Positions 25,296-34,652 of a stretch of DNA of 64,000 nucleotides are shown here, in pieces. The stretch's first letter is position 1; every line of letters starts with the position of its first letter. The notes below the pieces were generated by a model. That model was not told where the DNA came from and made no database searches. It was given only the letters and a program-made list of their open reading frames with translations. A program made the translations under genes and the position numbers. This DNA is from Listeria welshimeri serovar 6b str. SLCC5334 (lineage in GTDB: Bacteria > Bacillota > Bacilli > Lactobacillales > Listeriaceae): positions 1,612,001 to 1,676,000 of the forward strand of contig NC_008555.1 of NCBI RefSeq assembly GCF_000060285.1, in the 5' to 3' direction.

Positions 25296-26078
25296 TTACA
25301 CCTCATCATCTTCCATTGCATTTTGAAAAATTTGTTTTGCTCGTTCGTATGCTTCTTCTGATTGATTAATCGTAAGTTGCATAACAGTTTGGTAAATTGT
25401 ATACCATTTTAATTTACGATGTAATTCATTCGTTAATTTAGTTCCATAATGAGAAAGCCAATTATTCCAATCAGCACGTGGCACATATTGATATAATATC
25501 ATCCCTATGTCATTCGCAGCGTCAGCAAGCATGGCACCGTCCCAATCAACAAGGAATAATTCATTTTCTTCTGATATAATCCAATTATTATGATTCACAT
25601 CACCGTGACAAACAACATAATCCGTTGTTTCAACAGCTGATACATTTTTTTCTAAATATTGAATCGCATCTAGCATTCCAGTATTGATCTCGTTCTTTGC
25701 AGAGATTTCTGCTTTAAGACGAGCCAATAATTGCGTGGCAGAAAAATAACAGTTTTCAATTTTTTCTAGCATATGTTGGAGATTTTCTGAGTGATGAATT
25801 TTAGCTAAAAGTTTTGCTACTCTTGGACCAACCATTTCTTCACGTGTTAAAATGTGACAATTAATCCATTTTTGCGCGGTTATAACATCTCCATTTTCTA
25901 CCCGTCTTGTCCAGATTAATTTAGGAACAATATTCTTGGCAGAAAGCGCTGCTAAAAAAGGCGAAGAATTTCTTTTTAAAAAGAATTTTTCGTCTTCATG
26001 TGTTGCAACAAATGCTTGGCCAGTTTCCCCTCCAGCCGGCGCTATGTCATATTCTCTCCCAAAAAAGTTATCTTTCAT
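25296..26078 (-). CDS. YtmP-like choline/aminoglycoside kinase-fold protein
   Basis: 260 residues with the APH/choline-kinase fold. The Brenner-type catalytic loop is VVCHGDVNHNNWII (near 172) and the metal-binding DFG-like motif is LFLVDWDGAMLAD (near 192). It probably phosphorylates a small alcohol or amino-alcohol; the substrate is not known and a role in antibiotic resistance is not implied. The N-terminus KDNFFGREYDIAPAGGETG is typical for YtmP. It forms an operon with trmB, as in Bacillus. Confidence 0.85.
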   Translation of the reverse strand: MKDNFFGREYDIAPAGGETGQAFVATHEDEKFFLKRNSSPFLAALSAKNIVPKLIWTRRVENGDVITAQKWINCHILTREEMVGPRVAKLLAKIHHSENLQHMLEKIENCYFSATQLLARLKAEISAKNEINTGMLDAIQYLEKNVSAVETTDYVVCHGDVNHNNWIISEENELFLVDWDGAMLADAANDIGMILYQYVPRADWNNWLSHYGTKLTNELHRKLKWYTIYQTVMQLTINQSEEAYERAKQIFQNAMEDDEV

Positions 26079-26240
26079 TTACATGCACACCTTTGATTAG
26101 CTCTTTGCAACTTCATTATCCCTCGTATTTCACTTCCGAACAAATTGGTAACTATTCATGATTTTACTTCTCTTAGGCTCTCTCGTCAAGTCAACATATG
26201 TTCGTTCTCTTGGTTTTTTTTAATATATTCCTTTTTTCCA

Positions 26241-26282
26241 TAAAAAAAGCCCATTCTCGATGAAAGGAATGGGCTTTTTCTA
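26241..26282 (-). terminator. mdrM terminator
   Basis: AAAAAGCCCATTC...GAATGGGCTTTTT is a hairpin with U-run on the minus strand directly after the mdrM stop; its A-run side could also work from the other direction. Confidence 0.85.
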
Positions 26283-26284
26283 TT

Positions 26285-27754
26285 TTATGCTTTTTCCGTT
26301 TTTGTAACGATTGGGTCCATTGCACTTCTATTTTTTTTGATAAAAAGTGCTAAAATACAAGCTACGACAGAAAGTATTCCCGCTACTAAAAAGGCCGTTT
26401 CAATTCCGTGAATAAGCACGTGGTTGGCAATCTCTGTTTTCGTTTTGCCAATCACATCTGCTGGACCAAGATTGTCAGCAAAACTAGCGGCACTTTTGGA
26501 CATGACCGTAATTAATGCAGCTGTACCAATGGAGCCAGCAACTTGCCTCATTGTATTAAACATCGCCGATCCGTGAGATGCCATTTCTAGTGGTAATGAG
26601 TTAAGAGCAGCAGTTTGAAGCGGCATCATAACCATTGCCATACCCGCAGAACGAATCGTTTGGACAATAATAATAAAGGTCAACGTAGTAGATTCATCTA
26701 AATTGGTAAACATGAATGTAGAACCTGCCATAATAATTAAACCTACTAAGGATAAATATTTTGCACCAAATCTATCAAACATAACTCCAGTTACAGGAGA
26801 AAGCACGGCTGTAACAAGTGCTCCTGGTAGTAGTACTAATCCAGATTCAAGCGGCGAAAATCCTCGAACAGTTTGTAAGAAAATCGGTAATAATAACATC
26901 CCTCCAAAAAGTCCCATCACTACAAAGAAACTAATAGCTGTTGTAAGCGCAAAAGTTGTATTTTTGAATACTCTAAAGTTAAGAAGTGGTGCTTTATTGC
27001 TTGATTGATAACGAATAAATATTCCAAGTACTACTAAACCAAGAATAATAAATCCAGCTACTTTCCACGTTAACCAATCGTGGTCTCCGGCATTACTAAA
27101 TCCAAGTAATAAACTACCGAACCCAACCGTCGACATAATAACGCCAAGAATATCGAGTTTCGGGAATGTTCTTTTTCCAACATTTCTAAGTAAGAAAATA
27201 GCAACGATAATATCAAGTATTGCAAAAGGAATAATTATGAAGAATAAATTGCGCCAATCATATTCTTGAACAATCCAACCCGAGAGAGTCGGACCAATCG
27301 CTGGAGCAAAGTTCATGGCTAAACCAATCAAGCCCATCGCTCGCCCTCTTCGTTCCATCGGGAATAAATTTAATACTACAACAGTTAGAAGTGGCATTAC
27401 TATCCCAGCACCAACTGCTTGTACCATACGACCTGCAATAAGCATTGTGTAATCTGTTGCAAATCCACCAATCGCTGTACCAATGGCAAATGTAACCATC
27501 GCGAATAAATAAAGTTGTCGAGTTGTGAATCGTTCAATTAAAAAAGCGGTCATTGGGATCATGACACCATTCACTAACATAAATCCAGTTGACAACCATT
27601 GTCCTTGACTTGCCGTAATTCCAAAATCTTTCATGATGCTTGGTAGCGCGACATTCATCAACGTTTGGTTGAGAATTGTAACAAAGGCGCCCATAAGCAT
27701 AACTATTAAAATACCGTTACGCTTCACTGATGTACTTGCTGCTTTCATATTCAA
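26285..27754 (-). CDS. mdrM: MdrM-like MFS multidrug efflux transporter (DHA2, 14 TM)
   Basis: 489 residues with ~14 hydrophobic segments, the DHA2 layout. NQTLMNVALPSIMKDFG is motif D1-like (near 29), and WLSTGFMLVNGVMIP plus GRMVQAVGAGIVMPLL (motif C-like region) follow. In Listeria the pump next to this MarR gene is MdrM, which exports drugs and cyclic-di-AMP and activates the host type I interferon response; that is established knowledge, applied here by synteny. It starts with TTG (TTGA overlap with marR stop) 9 bases after GGAAGG; an ATG two codons later is possible. It is the second gene of the marR operon. Confidence 0.88.
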   Translation of the reverse strand: MNMKAASTSVKRNGILIVMLMGAFVTILNQTLMNVALPSIMKDFGITASQGQWLSTGFMLVNGVMIPMTAFLIERFTTRQLYLFAMVTFAIGTAIGGFATDYTMLIAGRMVQAVGAGIVMPLLTVVVLNLFPMERRGRAMGLIGLAMNFAPAIGPTLSGWIVQEYDWRNLFFIIIPFAILDIIVAIFLLRNVGKRTFPKLDILGVIMSTVGFGSLLLGFSNAGDHDWLTWKVAGFIILGLVVLGIFIRYQSSNKAPLLNFRVFKNTTFALTTAISFFVVMGLFGGMLLLPIFLQTVRGFSPLESGLVLLPGALVTAVLSPVTGVMFDRFGAKYLSLVGLIIMAGSTFMFTNLDESTTLTFIIIVQTIRSAGMAMVMMPLQTAALNSLPLEMASHGSAMFNTMRQVAGSIGTAALITVMSKSAASFADNLGPADVIGKTKTEIANHVLIHGIETAFLVAGILSVVACILALFIKKNRSAMDPIVTKTEKA

Positions 27755-28191
27755 TCTCGTGCACCTTCCCTTTCTAAAATAGTAATAATCTCTTGATGTA
27801 CTTCTAGCATTTCTTTTAACTTATCTTCTCCAATTTCTAAAATAGGTTCTAAACGATTGAAAAATACATGATAAGTTTCCGCCGCTTTCGTAGCTCCTTT
27901 TTCAGTTAATTCTAAGCTAAGCGCGCGGCGATTGCTCTCATTCCTTGTGCGTTTTAAAAATCCAGCCTTCACTAATCGGTCGACTATGCCAGAAACAGTA
28001 CTTTTACCTAGTTTCATCCGGTCTGCAAGTTCTCCTAGTGTTAGTTCTGACTCTTTCTGTAATTCTCTAATTGCTAGTAATTGTGTGGTAGTTATTTCTC
28101 TGTTTGCTGCTTCTTCCGCTAGTACATGATGTGTCTTTCGTTGCACTTCACGAAAAGAAAAGATAACTTCTTTCACTAACTTTTCGTCCAT
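27751..28191 (-). CDS. marR: MarR-family repressor of the efflux operon
   Basis: 146 residues with a winged helix-turn-helix (TLGELADRMKLGKSTVSGIV, near 72-91) and wing (LKRTRNESNRRALSLELTEKG). It probably represses its own operon by binding the two palindromes just after the promoter and is released by small hydrophobic ligands. GGAGGGAAGTTA precedes ATG. Its stop overlaps the start of mdrM by 4 bases, so the two are translationally coupled. Confidence 0.92.
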   Translation of the reverse strand: MDEKLVKEVIFSFREVQRKTHHVLAEEAANREITTTQLLAIRELQKESELTLGELADRMKLGKSTVSGIVDRLVKAGFLKRTRNESNRRALSLELTEKGATKAAETYHVFFNRLEPILEIGEDKLKEMLEVHQEIITILEREGARD

Positions 28192-28209
28192 TAACTTCCC
28201 TCCATATTG

Positions 28210-28236
28210 TTCGCTAGCAAATATTTCGCATACGAA
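28210..28236 (-). promoter_or_regulatory. Paired MarR-type operator palindromes
   Basis: TTCGCTAGCAAA (28210-28221) and TTCGCATACGAA (28225-28236) share the pattern TTYGY-N2-RCRAA with centres 15 bases apart. They lie just downstream of the -10 box, where a bound repressor would block transcription. Confidence 0.65.
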
Positions 28237-28251
28237 CTATTAGCCTTTTGA

Positions 28252-28279
28252 ATTATACACCTTCAAAAAAATTTGTCAA
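28252..28279 (-). promoter_or_regulatory. marR-mdrM promoter
   Basis: On the minus strand TTGACA (28274-28279), a 16-base spacer and TATAAT (28252-28257): perfect consensus boxes. Such a strong promoter needs a repressor, consistent with the adjacent palindromes. Confidence 0.85.
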
Positions 28280-28375
28280 TTGCTTAAAACAGTACTTTCA
28301 CAGCTGAAAGCGGACACAATGAAGTGGTTTCAACGAATAAAAAAGTTATATAATTTTTTACATAGGTAGAAGGTG

Positions 28376-28404
28376 TTAAAAAAACCTTCCTAAAAAAGGA
28401 AGGC
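28376..28404 (-). terminator. dat terminator
   Basis: CCTTCCTTTTTTAGGAAGG followed by TTTTTTT on the minus strand, ~10 bases after the stop. Confidence 0.88.
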
Positions 28405-28413
28405 TCACACTTA

Positions 28414-29283
28414 TTATTTTGCAAATTCTAATTCGCCACATGTACGTACGATTTCTTCAACAAAGTATTGATGAAGTTGCGCAGTAATTGGACCACGTTT
28501 TCCATCAGCTACTTGTACACCATCAATATGGGTAATTGGCGTAATTTCGATTGTGGTGCTGGAAATGAATACTTCATCCGCTTCTCGAAGATCCGTTAAA
28601 GTAAAATCAGCTTCTTTGACTGGAATACCATTCTTTTTCGCTACATCTAAAATAACTTGACGCGTAATACCATTTAAAATTAAATTATCAACAGCGTGTG
28701 TCCAGAGTACACCGTCTTTAATAATAGAAACATTGGAAGCTGAACATTCAGTAACCTGTTCTCCGCGGTGAAGAATTGCTTCTAATGCATTTTGTTGATG
28801 TGCTTTGTTTTTAGCTAAAATATTTCCAAGTAGATTTAAACTCTTAATATCGCAACGTAACCAACGTATATCTTCTTCAGTAATTGCTGTTCCACCTTCT
28901 ACAAATTGACGCTCATTACGAGGTACTTCACGAGCTGCGGCAGTTAAGACACCTTCTAGTGCGTAATCATCTGGGAACACGTGATTACGTGGTTTTTGAA
29001 CACCTCGAGTTACTTGCAAATAGACATTACCAGTACTAATATTATTTTCAGCTACTAATTTCTCTAATAATTCACGTAACGTTTCTTTGGAATAAGGAAT
29101 AACTAAGTCGATTTTTGCGGCGCTAGCGTATAGGCGATCAATATGTTCATCATATGTAAAGAATTTTCCATTATACAGACGAACTACTTCATATACACCA
29201 TCCCCGAATTGATATCCGCGGTCTTCCACGTCAACAGTGGCTTCTTCTCTCTCCACTAAATGGTTATTTACCAATACTTTCAT
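28414..29283 (-). CDS. dat: D-alanine (D-amino acid) aminotransferase
   Basis: 289 residues, fold type IV PLP enzyme. The PLP lysine is in RCDIKSLNLLGN (near 146) and the conserved Glu in EQVTECSASNVSIIKDG (near 177). The N-terminus KVLVNNHLVEREEATVDVEDRGYQF and the length match Bacillus D-amino acid aminotransferase. It makes D-glutamate from D-alanine and 2-oxoglutarate for peptidoglycan, alongside or instead of glutamate racemase. Called daaA in some Listeria literature. AAGGAGAGACTTGAG precedes ATG. It follows pepV, after a separate terminator. Confidence 0.93.
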   Translation of the reverse strand: MKVLVNNHLVEREEATVDVEDRGYQFGDGVYEVVRLYNGKFFTYDEHIDRLYASAAKIDLVIPYSKETLRELLEKLVAENNISTGNVYLQVTRGVQKPRNHVFPDDYALEGVLTAAAREVPRNERQFVEGGTAITEEDIRWLRCDIKSLNLLGNILAKNKAHQQNALEAILHRGEQVTECSASNVSIIKDGVLWTHAVDNLILNGITRQVILDVAKKNGIPVKEADFTLTDLREADEVFISSTTIEITPITHIDGVQVADGKRGPITAQLHQYFVEEIVRTCGELEFAK

Positions 29284-29336
29284 CTCAAGTCTCTCCTTGC
29301 GTATTTAATTTTTGGAACTATCTAAAAACTTACTGA

Positions 29337-29378
29337 AACAAAGAAACTGCCACAAAACTAAGCTTTGCAGCAGTTAAT
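29337..29378 (-). terminator. pepV terminator
   Basis: AACTGCTGCAAAGC...TTTTGTGGCAGTT followed by TCTTTG on the minus strand. The stem is good, the T-run short. Confidence 0.65.
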
Positions 29379-29395
29379 TTTTTCAATTATAACCC

Positions 29396-30808
29396 TTACT
29401 TCGCTAATTTGTAAAGTGCTTCTGCGTAAATTGCAGTAGCTTTCAATAAATCATCAAAATAGCTAAATTCGTCTTTTTGGTGCATCGTGTCTTCACGGCC
29501 TGGGAACAGTGCGCCAAACGCTACTCCTGTTTCCATATGACGCGCATAAGTCCCGCCACCAATTGCTAGTAAAGTAGCTTCTTCACCTGTTTGTTTTGTA
29601 TAAACTTCTTGTAAAGTTTGAATAAGTGGATGGTCTTTTGGTACAAAGAGTGGTTTGGAATCACTATAATGCGTATATTGCGCGTTATATTCATATACCA
29701 CTGTTTGCATTTTATTTTTTAGTTTGTCCATGTTAGCTGTTACAGGATAACGGAAATTCAGTCCATATTTACCGCCTTCTGCTACGTCATAACGAATGAC
29801 ACCAACGTTCATTGTTAGCTCGCCGCTTTCTTCATCTTCGTAACTAATACCAAGTTTTACTGCACGAGAATCGCCAAATAGATAGTCACGACCAAATGTC
29901 ACAAAATCATTTGCAGCTCCAGTTAATTTAAATTTACCAAGGAAAGCTACCAAATGAAGGCCAGCATTTACGCCATTATTTGGTTCCATCGCGTGGGCGG
30001 ATTTTCCGACGATGTTAATTTTAACAGATTTACCGTTTTCTTCTAACGTTCCCTCTACTGGATGGTTCGCTAGGAATGTTTTGAATGCACTTGCTACTTT
30101 ATCAAAATCTTTTACATCTTCAATTATAGCTGTTGCATGATCAGGCACCATATTGTAGCGTTCACCTGATTCTACGCTAAGTAAACGGAACGCTGCTTCA
30201 CCACTTGCTTCCCCATCTTTGAAAGATACATCGAGTTCCGAAATACCTTTTTCAGCGTGAATAATTGGAAATTCAGCATCAGGAACAAAACCAAGGGTTG
30301 GTTGTTCTTCTGTTTCAAAATAACGTTCTACACAGCTCATGCCGCTTTCTTCATCCGAACCAACAATGATTCTAATCCGACGAGAAAGTGGTAACCCTAA
30401 TTCTTTAATGATTTTTAATGCGTAATAGCCAGCGATTGTTGGGCCCTTGTCATCGGCAACTCCACGAGCGTACAATTTGCCGTCGCGTAATGTTGGCTCG
30501 AACGGTCCATTCGTCCAGCCGTCCCCAACTGGAACAACATCGACATGTCCTAAAACGCCAACCAGTTCTTCTCCTTGTCCATATTCAAGATGTCCCGCTA
30601 CATTTCCAACTTCTTTTGCGGTAAAGCCATCTTTTTTACCAAGATCAATCATATAGTCGAGTGCGCGTTTAACGTCTGGTCCAAACGGTGCATCTTCTGT
30701 TTTTTTACTATCATCGCGAACACTTGGAATGCGAAGAAGCCCTTTTAAATCTTCTAGGAAATCATCTTTACGAGATTCCACTTCTTTTTGCCAGTTAATT
30801 TCTGTCAT
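29396..30808 (-). CDS. pepV: PepV-like M20 dipeptidase
   Basis: 470 residues from ATG 30808 (MTEINWQKEVESRK), chosen because GGAGGG lies 10 bases upstream; a TTG reading 7 codons longer is unlikely. M20 metal sites: His/Asp in VGVLGHVDVVPVGDGW (near 83-98), Asp in YARGVADDKGP (near 116), the Glu pair in VGSDEESGMSC (near 152) and Asp in FVPDAEFP (near 175). The lid domain contains the NNGVNAGLHL region. It splits beta-Ala and other dipeptides in the cytoplasm. Confidence 0.93.
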   Translation of the reverse strand: MTEINWQKEVESRKDDFLEDLKGLLRIPSVRDDSKKTEDAPFGPDVKRALDYMIDLGKKDGFTAKEVGNVAGHLEYGQGEELVGVLGHVDVVPVGDGWTNGPFEPTLRDGKLYARGVADDKGPTIAGYYALKIIKELGLPLSRRIRIIVGSDEESGMSCVERYFETEEQPTLGFVPDAEFPIIHAEKGISELDVSFKDGEASGEAAFRLLSVESGERYNMVPDHATAIIEDVKDFDKVASAFKTFLANHPVEGTLEENGKSVKINIVGKSAHAMEPNNGVNAGLHLVAFLGKFKLTGAANDFVTFGRDYLFGDSRAVKLGISYEDEESGELTMNVGVIRYDVAEGGKYGLNFRYPVTANMDKLKNKMQTVVYEYNAQYTHYSDSKPLFVPKDHPLIQTLQEVYTKQTGEEATLLAIGGGTYARHMETGVAFGALFPGREDTMHQKDEFSYFDDLLKATAIYAEALYKLAK

Positions 30809-30882
30809 AATTGTTATTCCCTCCTTCAAACTTATCTTCTCTATTGTAAACTCTTTTTACGTAGCTTGGAAGCCGGAACTAT

Positions 30883-31296
30883 CTATTTTTTCATAAAACC
30901 TTTAATTGCTTCAAAATCCCAACGTTCCATCCGGCTAGAAAATACTACATCTATGATATTTAAGCTTTCTTTTTCTAGTGGTAAGAAACGGTATTCCTCA
31001 TGTTCATCGGATAATTCGATTTCTCCTTCTTCTGGCATTTCTACTAAATAGATGACTCCTGTAATTTGGTAGTCTTCGTGGAAAAATTCCCATGTATCAT
31101 ATAGGATAAACGGCTGGACCTGTAGCTTCGTTTCTTCATAAACCTCCCTAAAAAGGGCCTCTCCATGAGTTTCGCCGTAATTCATGCGCCCTCCTGGAAG
31201 TTCAAACACTTCTCCTTCTACGCCTCTTTTTTTGAGTGCTAAAAATTGGCCATCTTTTACGATAACTGCTTTTACAGCAGGATATATAGGTTTCAT
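30883..31296 (-). CDS. Nudix hydrolase
   Basis: 137 residues. The Nudix box GEALFREVYEETKLQV (near 45-60; GX5EX7REUXEEXGU with one changed Gly, ETK instead of EXG) follows ELPGGRMNYGE. It hydrolyses a nucleoside-diphosphate derivative, but the substrate cannot be named. AAAAGGAGG lies ~10 bases before ATG. The single gene lies between pepV and the divergent nnrD-like gene. Confidence 0.88.
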   Translation of the reverse strand: MKPIYPAVKAVIVKDGQFLALKKRGVEGEVFELPGGRMNYGETHGEALFREVYEETKLQVQPFILYDTWEFFHEDYQITGVIYLVEMPEEGEIELSDEHEEYRFLPLEKESLNIIDVVFSSRMERWDFEAIKGFMKK

Positions 31297-31400
31297 TTTA
31301 CAAAAGCCTCCTTTTCATTTAAGATAAACATGATTTATCTGTTCTTTATTTTACCCGGTTGAGTAGATAAATGCCAGTGTCATAAGGAGGTTTTACAAAA

Positions 31401-32231
31401 GTGAAGAAGATTACACCGAAAGCAATGTGTGCATGGATTCCAAAACGAGAAGATGAAACACATAAGGGAGATTATGGACGCGTTTTAATTGTCGCTGGAA
31501 ATAAGCAATTTGGCGGTGCTGCTATTATGGCTGCAGAAGCCTGTGTCAAAAGTGGTGCAGGTTTAACAACGGTTGCTTCTGATAGTGTTAACCGCCCCGC
31601 CCTTCAAACAAGAATTCCTGAATGTATGTTCATTGACTATGAAAATATCACTAGTTTAAGTGACCAAATAAGTCAATTTGATACCATTTTAATTGGTCCA
31701 GGTCTTGGGCTAGATGCTCATGCAGAAGAAATTTTTCGCTTGGTATTAGAAAAATCAACTGAACATCAGCAAATAATTATTGATGGTGATGGTATTACTA
31801 TATATGCTAAGGGAGAAATTTCGCACCCCGCATCCAAGCTTACCTTTACACCACATTTGGGAGAATGGGAACGGCTTAAAGTTTTAGTACCTAATGCGGA
31901 AACAATGCTAGATGCCGCAATAGCTTTAGATGCAACAATAGTTCTCAAAGGCCACCGTACAAAAGTATATTCCGGTGAAACAGTTTGGCAAAATATGTAT
32001 GGAACTCCTGCTATGGCAACAGGTGGTATGGGTGATACGCTGGCAGGAACGATTTGTGGGTTAATGGCACAAACAGAAAAACCAATTACAGGCACACTCG
32101 CTGCCGTTTTTCTTCATAGCTACATCGGAGAAATTTTAGCGAAAAAACGTTATGTTGTGTTACCAACTGAAATCGCCGAAGAACTACCAACATATTTAAA
32201 AATTTTTAGCGAAACAGACGAACACGCTTAA
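31401..32231 (+). CDS. nnrD: ADP/ATP-dependent NAD(P)H-hydrate dehydratase
   Basis: 276 residues, ribokinase-like carbohydrate-kinase fold. Motifs are HKGDYGRVLIVAGNKQFGGA (near 22), LIGPGLG (near 97), LKGHRTKVYSG (near 185) and the catalytic loop MATGGMGDTLAGTICGL (near 202-218). It repairs hydrated NADH and NADPH by dehydration with ADP or ATP. The epimerase NnrE domain is not fused here, so it is the short form (YxkO-like). Start is GTG with AAGGAGG 10 bases upstream. Confidence 0.92.
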   Translation: MKKITPKAMCAWIPKREDETHKGDYGRVLIVAGNKQFGGAAIMAAEACVKSGAGLTTVASDSVNRPALQTRIPECMFIDYENITSLSDQISQFDTILIGPGLGLDAHAEEIFRLVLEKSTEHQQIIIDGDGITIYAKGEISHPASKLTFTPHLGEWERLKVLVPNAETMLDAAIALDATIVLKGHRTKVYSGETVWQNMYGTPAMATGGMGDTLAGTICGLMAQTEKPITGTLAAVFLHSYIGEILAKKRYVVLPTEIAEELPTYLKIFSETDEHA

Positions 32232-32270
32232 AAAAATCCTCCCCGTTAAAAAGGGAGGATTTTTTCTATG
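32231..32270. terminator. Bidirectional terminator between nnrD and the PAP2 gene
   Basis: AAAAATCCTCCC-CGTTAAAAA-GGGAGGATTTTTT lies between two convergent genes and has A/T-runs on both sides. Confidence 0.88.
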
Positions 32271-32919
32271 CTTTTTTAAATTTTCTAGTCCATAAAGTTA
32301 ATTTTTCATTCCATATAAAGTAACAACCTATTCCGCTGAAAAGGACAGCATTTCCGATAAAGAAACCTGCTACAACGTCACTTGGGAAATGAACACCTAA
32401 ATAAACGCGGGAATACATAATAAACAATACAAGACCTAGCATAAAAATCCCAATCAGCAACCGGAGCCACTTGTGACTAACATAAAGAATTAAAAAGAAA
32501 GCTAGCATTCCATAAAAAACCGTGGATCCAGTGGAATGTCCACTTGGAAAACTAAAGCCTCCTTGTTCAATTAATTTATATGTTGGTCTTGGTCGTTGAA
32601 CAATATTTTTAATAATAGACGGAATAAGTGCGCCACCTATTAAGACTATTCCGCCAAACCAAATCGCCATATCAACTTTATGCTTCAACACAAGTGAAGC
32701 GATAACAACTACAGTTAAAATACAAACAGTCGCCACGCCACCAATATCGGTTAAGTAGGAAATTATCGTCGTTTTTGTATCTGTAATTCCAACACGAATA
32801 ATACTATTCCAGTAATCATCAAAACTATGGATCCAACCCGCTCCAGTCATAACCCCTACCATAAAGAAAATAAATCCAAGGAGGGCAAATCCACTAATTA
32901 TAAATGGTGTTTTTTTCAT
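32266..32919 (-). CDS. PAP2-superfamily membrane phosphatase
   Basis: 217 residues, six hydrophobic segments. The three PAP2 motifs are intact: KNIVQRPRP (near 102-110), SFPSGHSTG (near 122-130) and SRVYLGVHFPSD (near 170-181), giving KX6RP, PSGH and SRX5HX3D. It faces the outside and dephosphorylates a lipid phosphate such as undecaprenyl pyrophosphate, phosphatidic acid or PGP; which one is not shown. Next to two flippases it may act in lipid-carrier recycling. AGGAGG precedes ATG. It starts 9 bases after the stop of the flippase gene. Confidence 0.92.
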   Translation of the reverse strand: MKKTPFIISGFALLGFIFFMVGVMTGAGWIHSFDDYWNSIIRVGITDTKTTIISYLTDIGGVATVCILTVVVIASLVLKHKVDMAIWFGGIVLIGGALIPSIIKNIVQRPRPTYKLIEQGGFSFPSGHSTGSTVFYGMLAFFLILYVSHKWLRLLIGIFMLGLVLFIMYSRVYLGVHFPSDVVAGFFIGNAVLFSGIGCYFIWNEKLTLWTRKFKKA

Positions 32920-32928
32920 ACAATCCTC

Positions 32929-34545
32929 CTAGCGAATTCTTAATTTTTCACGTAATCTTGTGCCTCTTGGGCCAAATAATTTATCAGATAAATGTAGTTT
33001 GAATGCCATATAACCATAGAAAACAGCGCCACTTCCACCACAAATCATCGTCAAAAGGAATGCTGACATTTTTCGGTTTGGACTAATAAAATTGGAAAGT
33101 CCCAAATATAGACCTATTACAAGAACACCCATCAGAGCTGTGATTACTAAGAAAAGCACCGTTCGCCGCAAAATAACTTTAAAAGAGAAACGAACATATT
33201 TTTTAATAATAAATAACATAAAGATACAAGAAACCGCATAACCAATCCCAGTAGCTATAATGGATCCTTGAGCTTCAAATAGCATTATAAGTGGCATTTG
33301 CAGGACAGATTTTGCTAGTAAACCTAGTAATAAACCAAGTACTGTAAAACGTTGTTCATCAATCCCTTGAAGAACTGCGGCTGAAACACTAAATAAAGAG
33401 AATAAGATAGCTATTGGTGCAAATAATTGTAAAAGTGCTGTTCCATTATCGCTAGGTGCAAAAAACACAGTAAACAATGGCCTAGCTAACATCGCAATTC
33501 CGAAACAAGCAGGAATCGTTAAAAATAGTAAAATTTGAAAGACATCATTGAGTTGGCGCTTCACTTGCGCATACTCTTTTCGTACATATGCACCAGTTAC
33601 AAGTGGAACAAGTGCCATGGAAAATGCAATTGCTAATGTCCCTGGAATCATAATTAATTTTTGTACATCAAAGTTAATAATCGCGACAAATGAATTAACC
33701 AAATCAGGTGCTGTTCCAATGTATTCTAGCACTCTTCCTAAAGTGAATTGGTCAATTAATTGATAAAGCGAAGTAGCCGATCCAACTATAATAAAGGGAA
33801 TTGCCGAAAGAATAATATCTTTATATAAAGTTGGAATAGAGATTTTCACCGTTCCTCTATCTTCTAAAAGCATTCGGTCCAGTCCAGGTTTTCGTTTGTA
33901 AAAATACCAAAGCAATAAGAGCAAACTCGCAAAAGCACCCACAAATGCTGAAAACGTAGCGATACTAATTGCAGTAACTACACTTCCATCAAGGACATAC
34001 ATGACGATAAAAGTTCCAGCAAGCAAGAATACAATACGTACAACTTGTTCTAAAACTTGGGATACAGCAGATGGTCCCATCGAGTTATATCCTTGGAAAA
34101 AACCACGAAGTAAACTCATTACTGGTATGATCAGCAAGGCAAAACTAACCGCACGAATAACTTTTATTCCATCTGCCAAACTATATCCGCCTTCTAATTG
34201 CTGCATCCGAGCAAGAGTTGGAGCAAGTCCATACATTGCAAGGAAACAAACAATTCCCGAAAAAATCATTAAATAGACACCTGTTTTAAATAAGCGTCGC
34301 CCTACTGCATACTCTTCCATCGCATTATATTTCGCTATATATTTGGCAACAGCAAGCGGGATCCCAGCAGTTGCAATGCTTAAGAATAATTGATACGGTA
34401 CATAACCGAAATTATATAGAAGTGCTGGTTCATCTCCTCCAATAATCGCATAAAACGGAATCACATATAATATTCCAAGCACTTTGGAGATTAATGTCCC
34501 AAGCGTCAGAATAAATGTTCCCCTGAGCAGTTTTGAACCCATCAT
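32929..34545 (-). CDS. MOP-family polysaccharide/lipid II flippase, copy B
   Basis: 538 residues with ~14 TM segments (MATE/MVF/polysaccharide exporter superfamily; SpoVB/YtgP/MurJ type). The N-terminus KLLRGTFILTLGTLISKVLG, the RGFFQGYNSMGPSAVSQVLEQ region (near 148-166) and LYQLIDQFTLGRVL (near 262) are family features. It probably moves a lipid-linked precursor, such as lipid II, across the membrane. AAGGAAGTTAG precedes the ATG pair. It is a close tandem paralogue of the gene upstream and shares an operon with the PAP2 gene. Confidence 0.88.
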   Translation of the reverse strand: MMGSKLLRGTFILTLGTLISKVLGILYVIPFYAIIGGDEPALLYNFGYVPYQLFLSIATAGIPLAVAKYIAKYNAMEEYAVGRRLFKTGVYLMIFSGIVCFLAMYGLAPTLARMQQLEGGYSLADGIKVIRAVSFALLIIPVMSLLRGFFQGYNSMGPSAVSQVLEQVVRIVFLLAGTFIVMYVLDGSVVTAISIATFSAFVGAFASLLLLLWYFYKRKPGLDRMLLEDRGTVKISIPTLYKDIILSAIPFIIVGSATSLYQLIDQFTLGRVLEYIGTAPDLVNSFVAIINFDVQKLIMIPGTLAIAFSMALVPLVTGAYVRKEYAQVKRQLNDVFQILLFLTIPACFGIAMLARPLFTVFFAPSDNGTALLQLFAPIAILFSLFSVSAAVLQGIDEQRFTVLGLLLGLLAKSVLQMPLIMLFEAQGSIIATGIGYAVSCIFMLFIIKKYVRFSFKVILRRTVLFLVITALMGVLVIGLYLGLSNFISPNRKMSAFLLTMICGGSGAVFYGYMAFKLHLSDKLFGPRGTRLREKLRIR

Positions 34546-34605
34546 CTAACTTCCTTTACATTAAATTATACATCCTTGTTTACTTTACCATTAACTCTTT
34601 TAAAA

Positions 34606-34646
34606 AAAAAGAACAAACCAAAATAATTATCGGCTTGCTCTTTATA
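34606..34646 (-). terminator. Terminator after flippase copy A
   Basis: AAGAGCAAGCC...GGTTTGTTCTT with a long T-run (8-9 T) on the minus strand, just after the stop of the upstream flippase gene. Confidence 0.8.
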
Positions 34647-34652
34647 AAAAGC

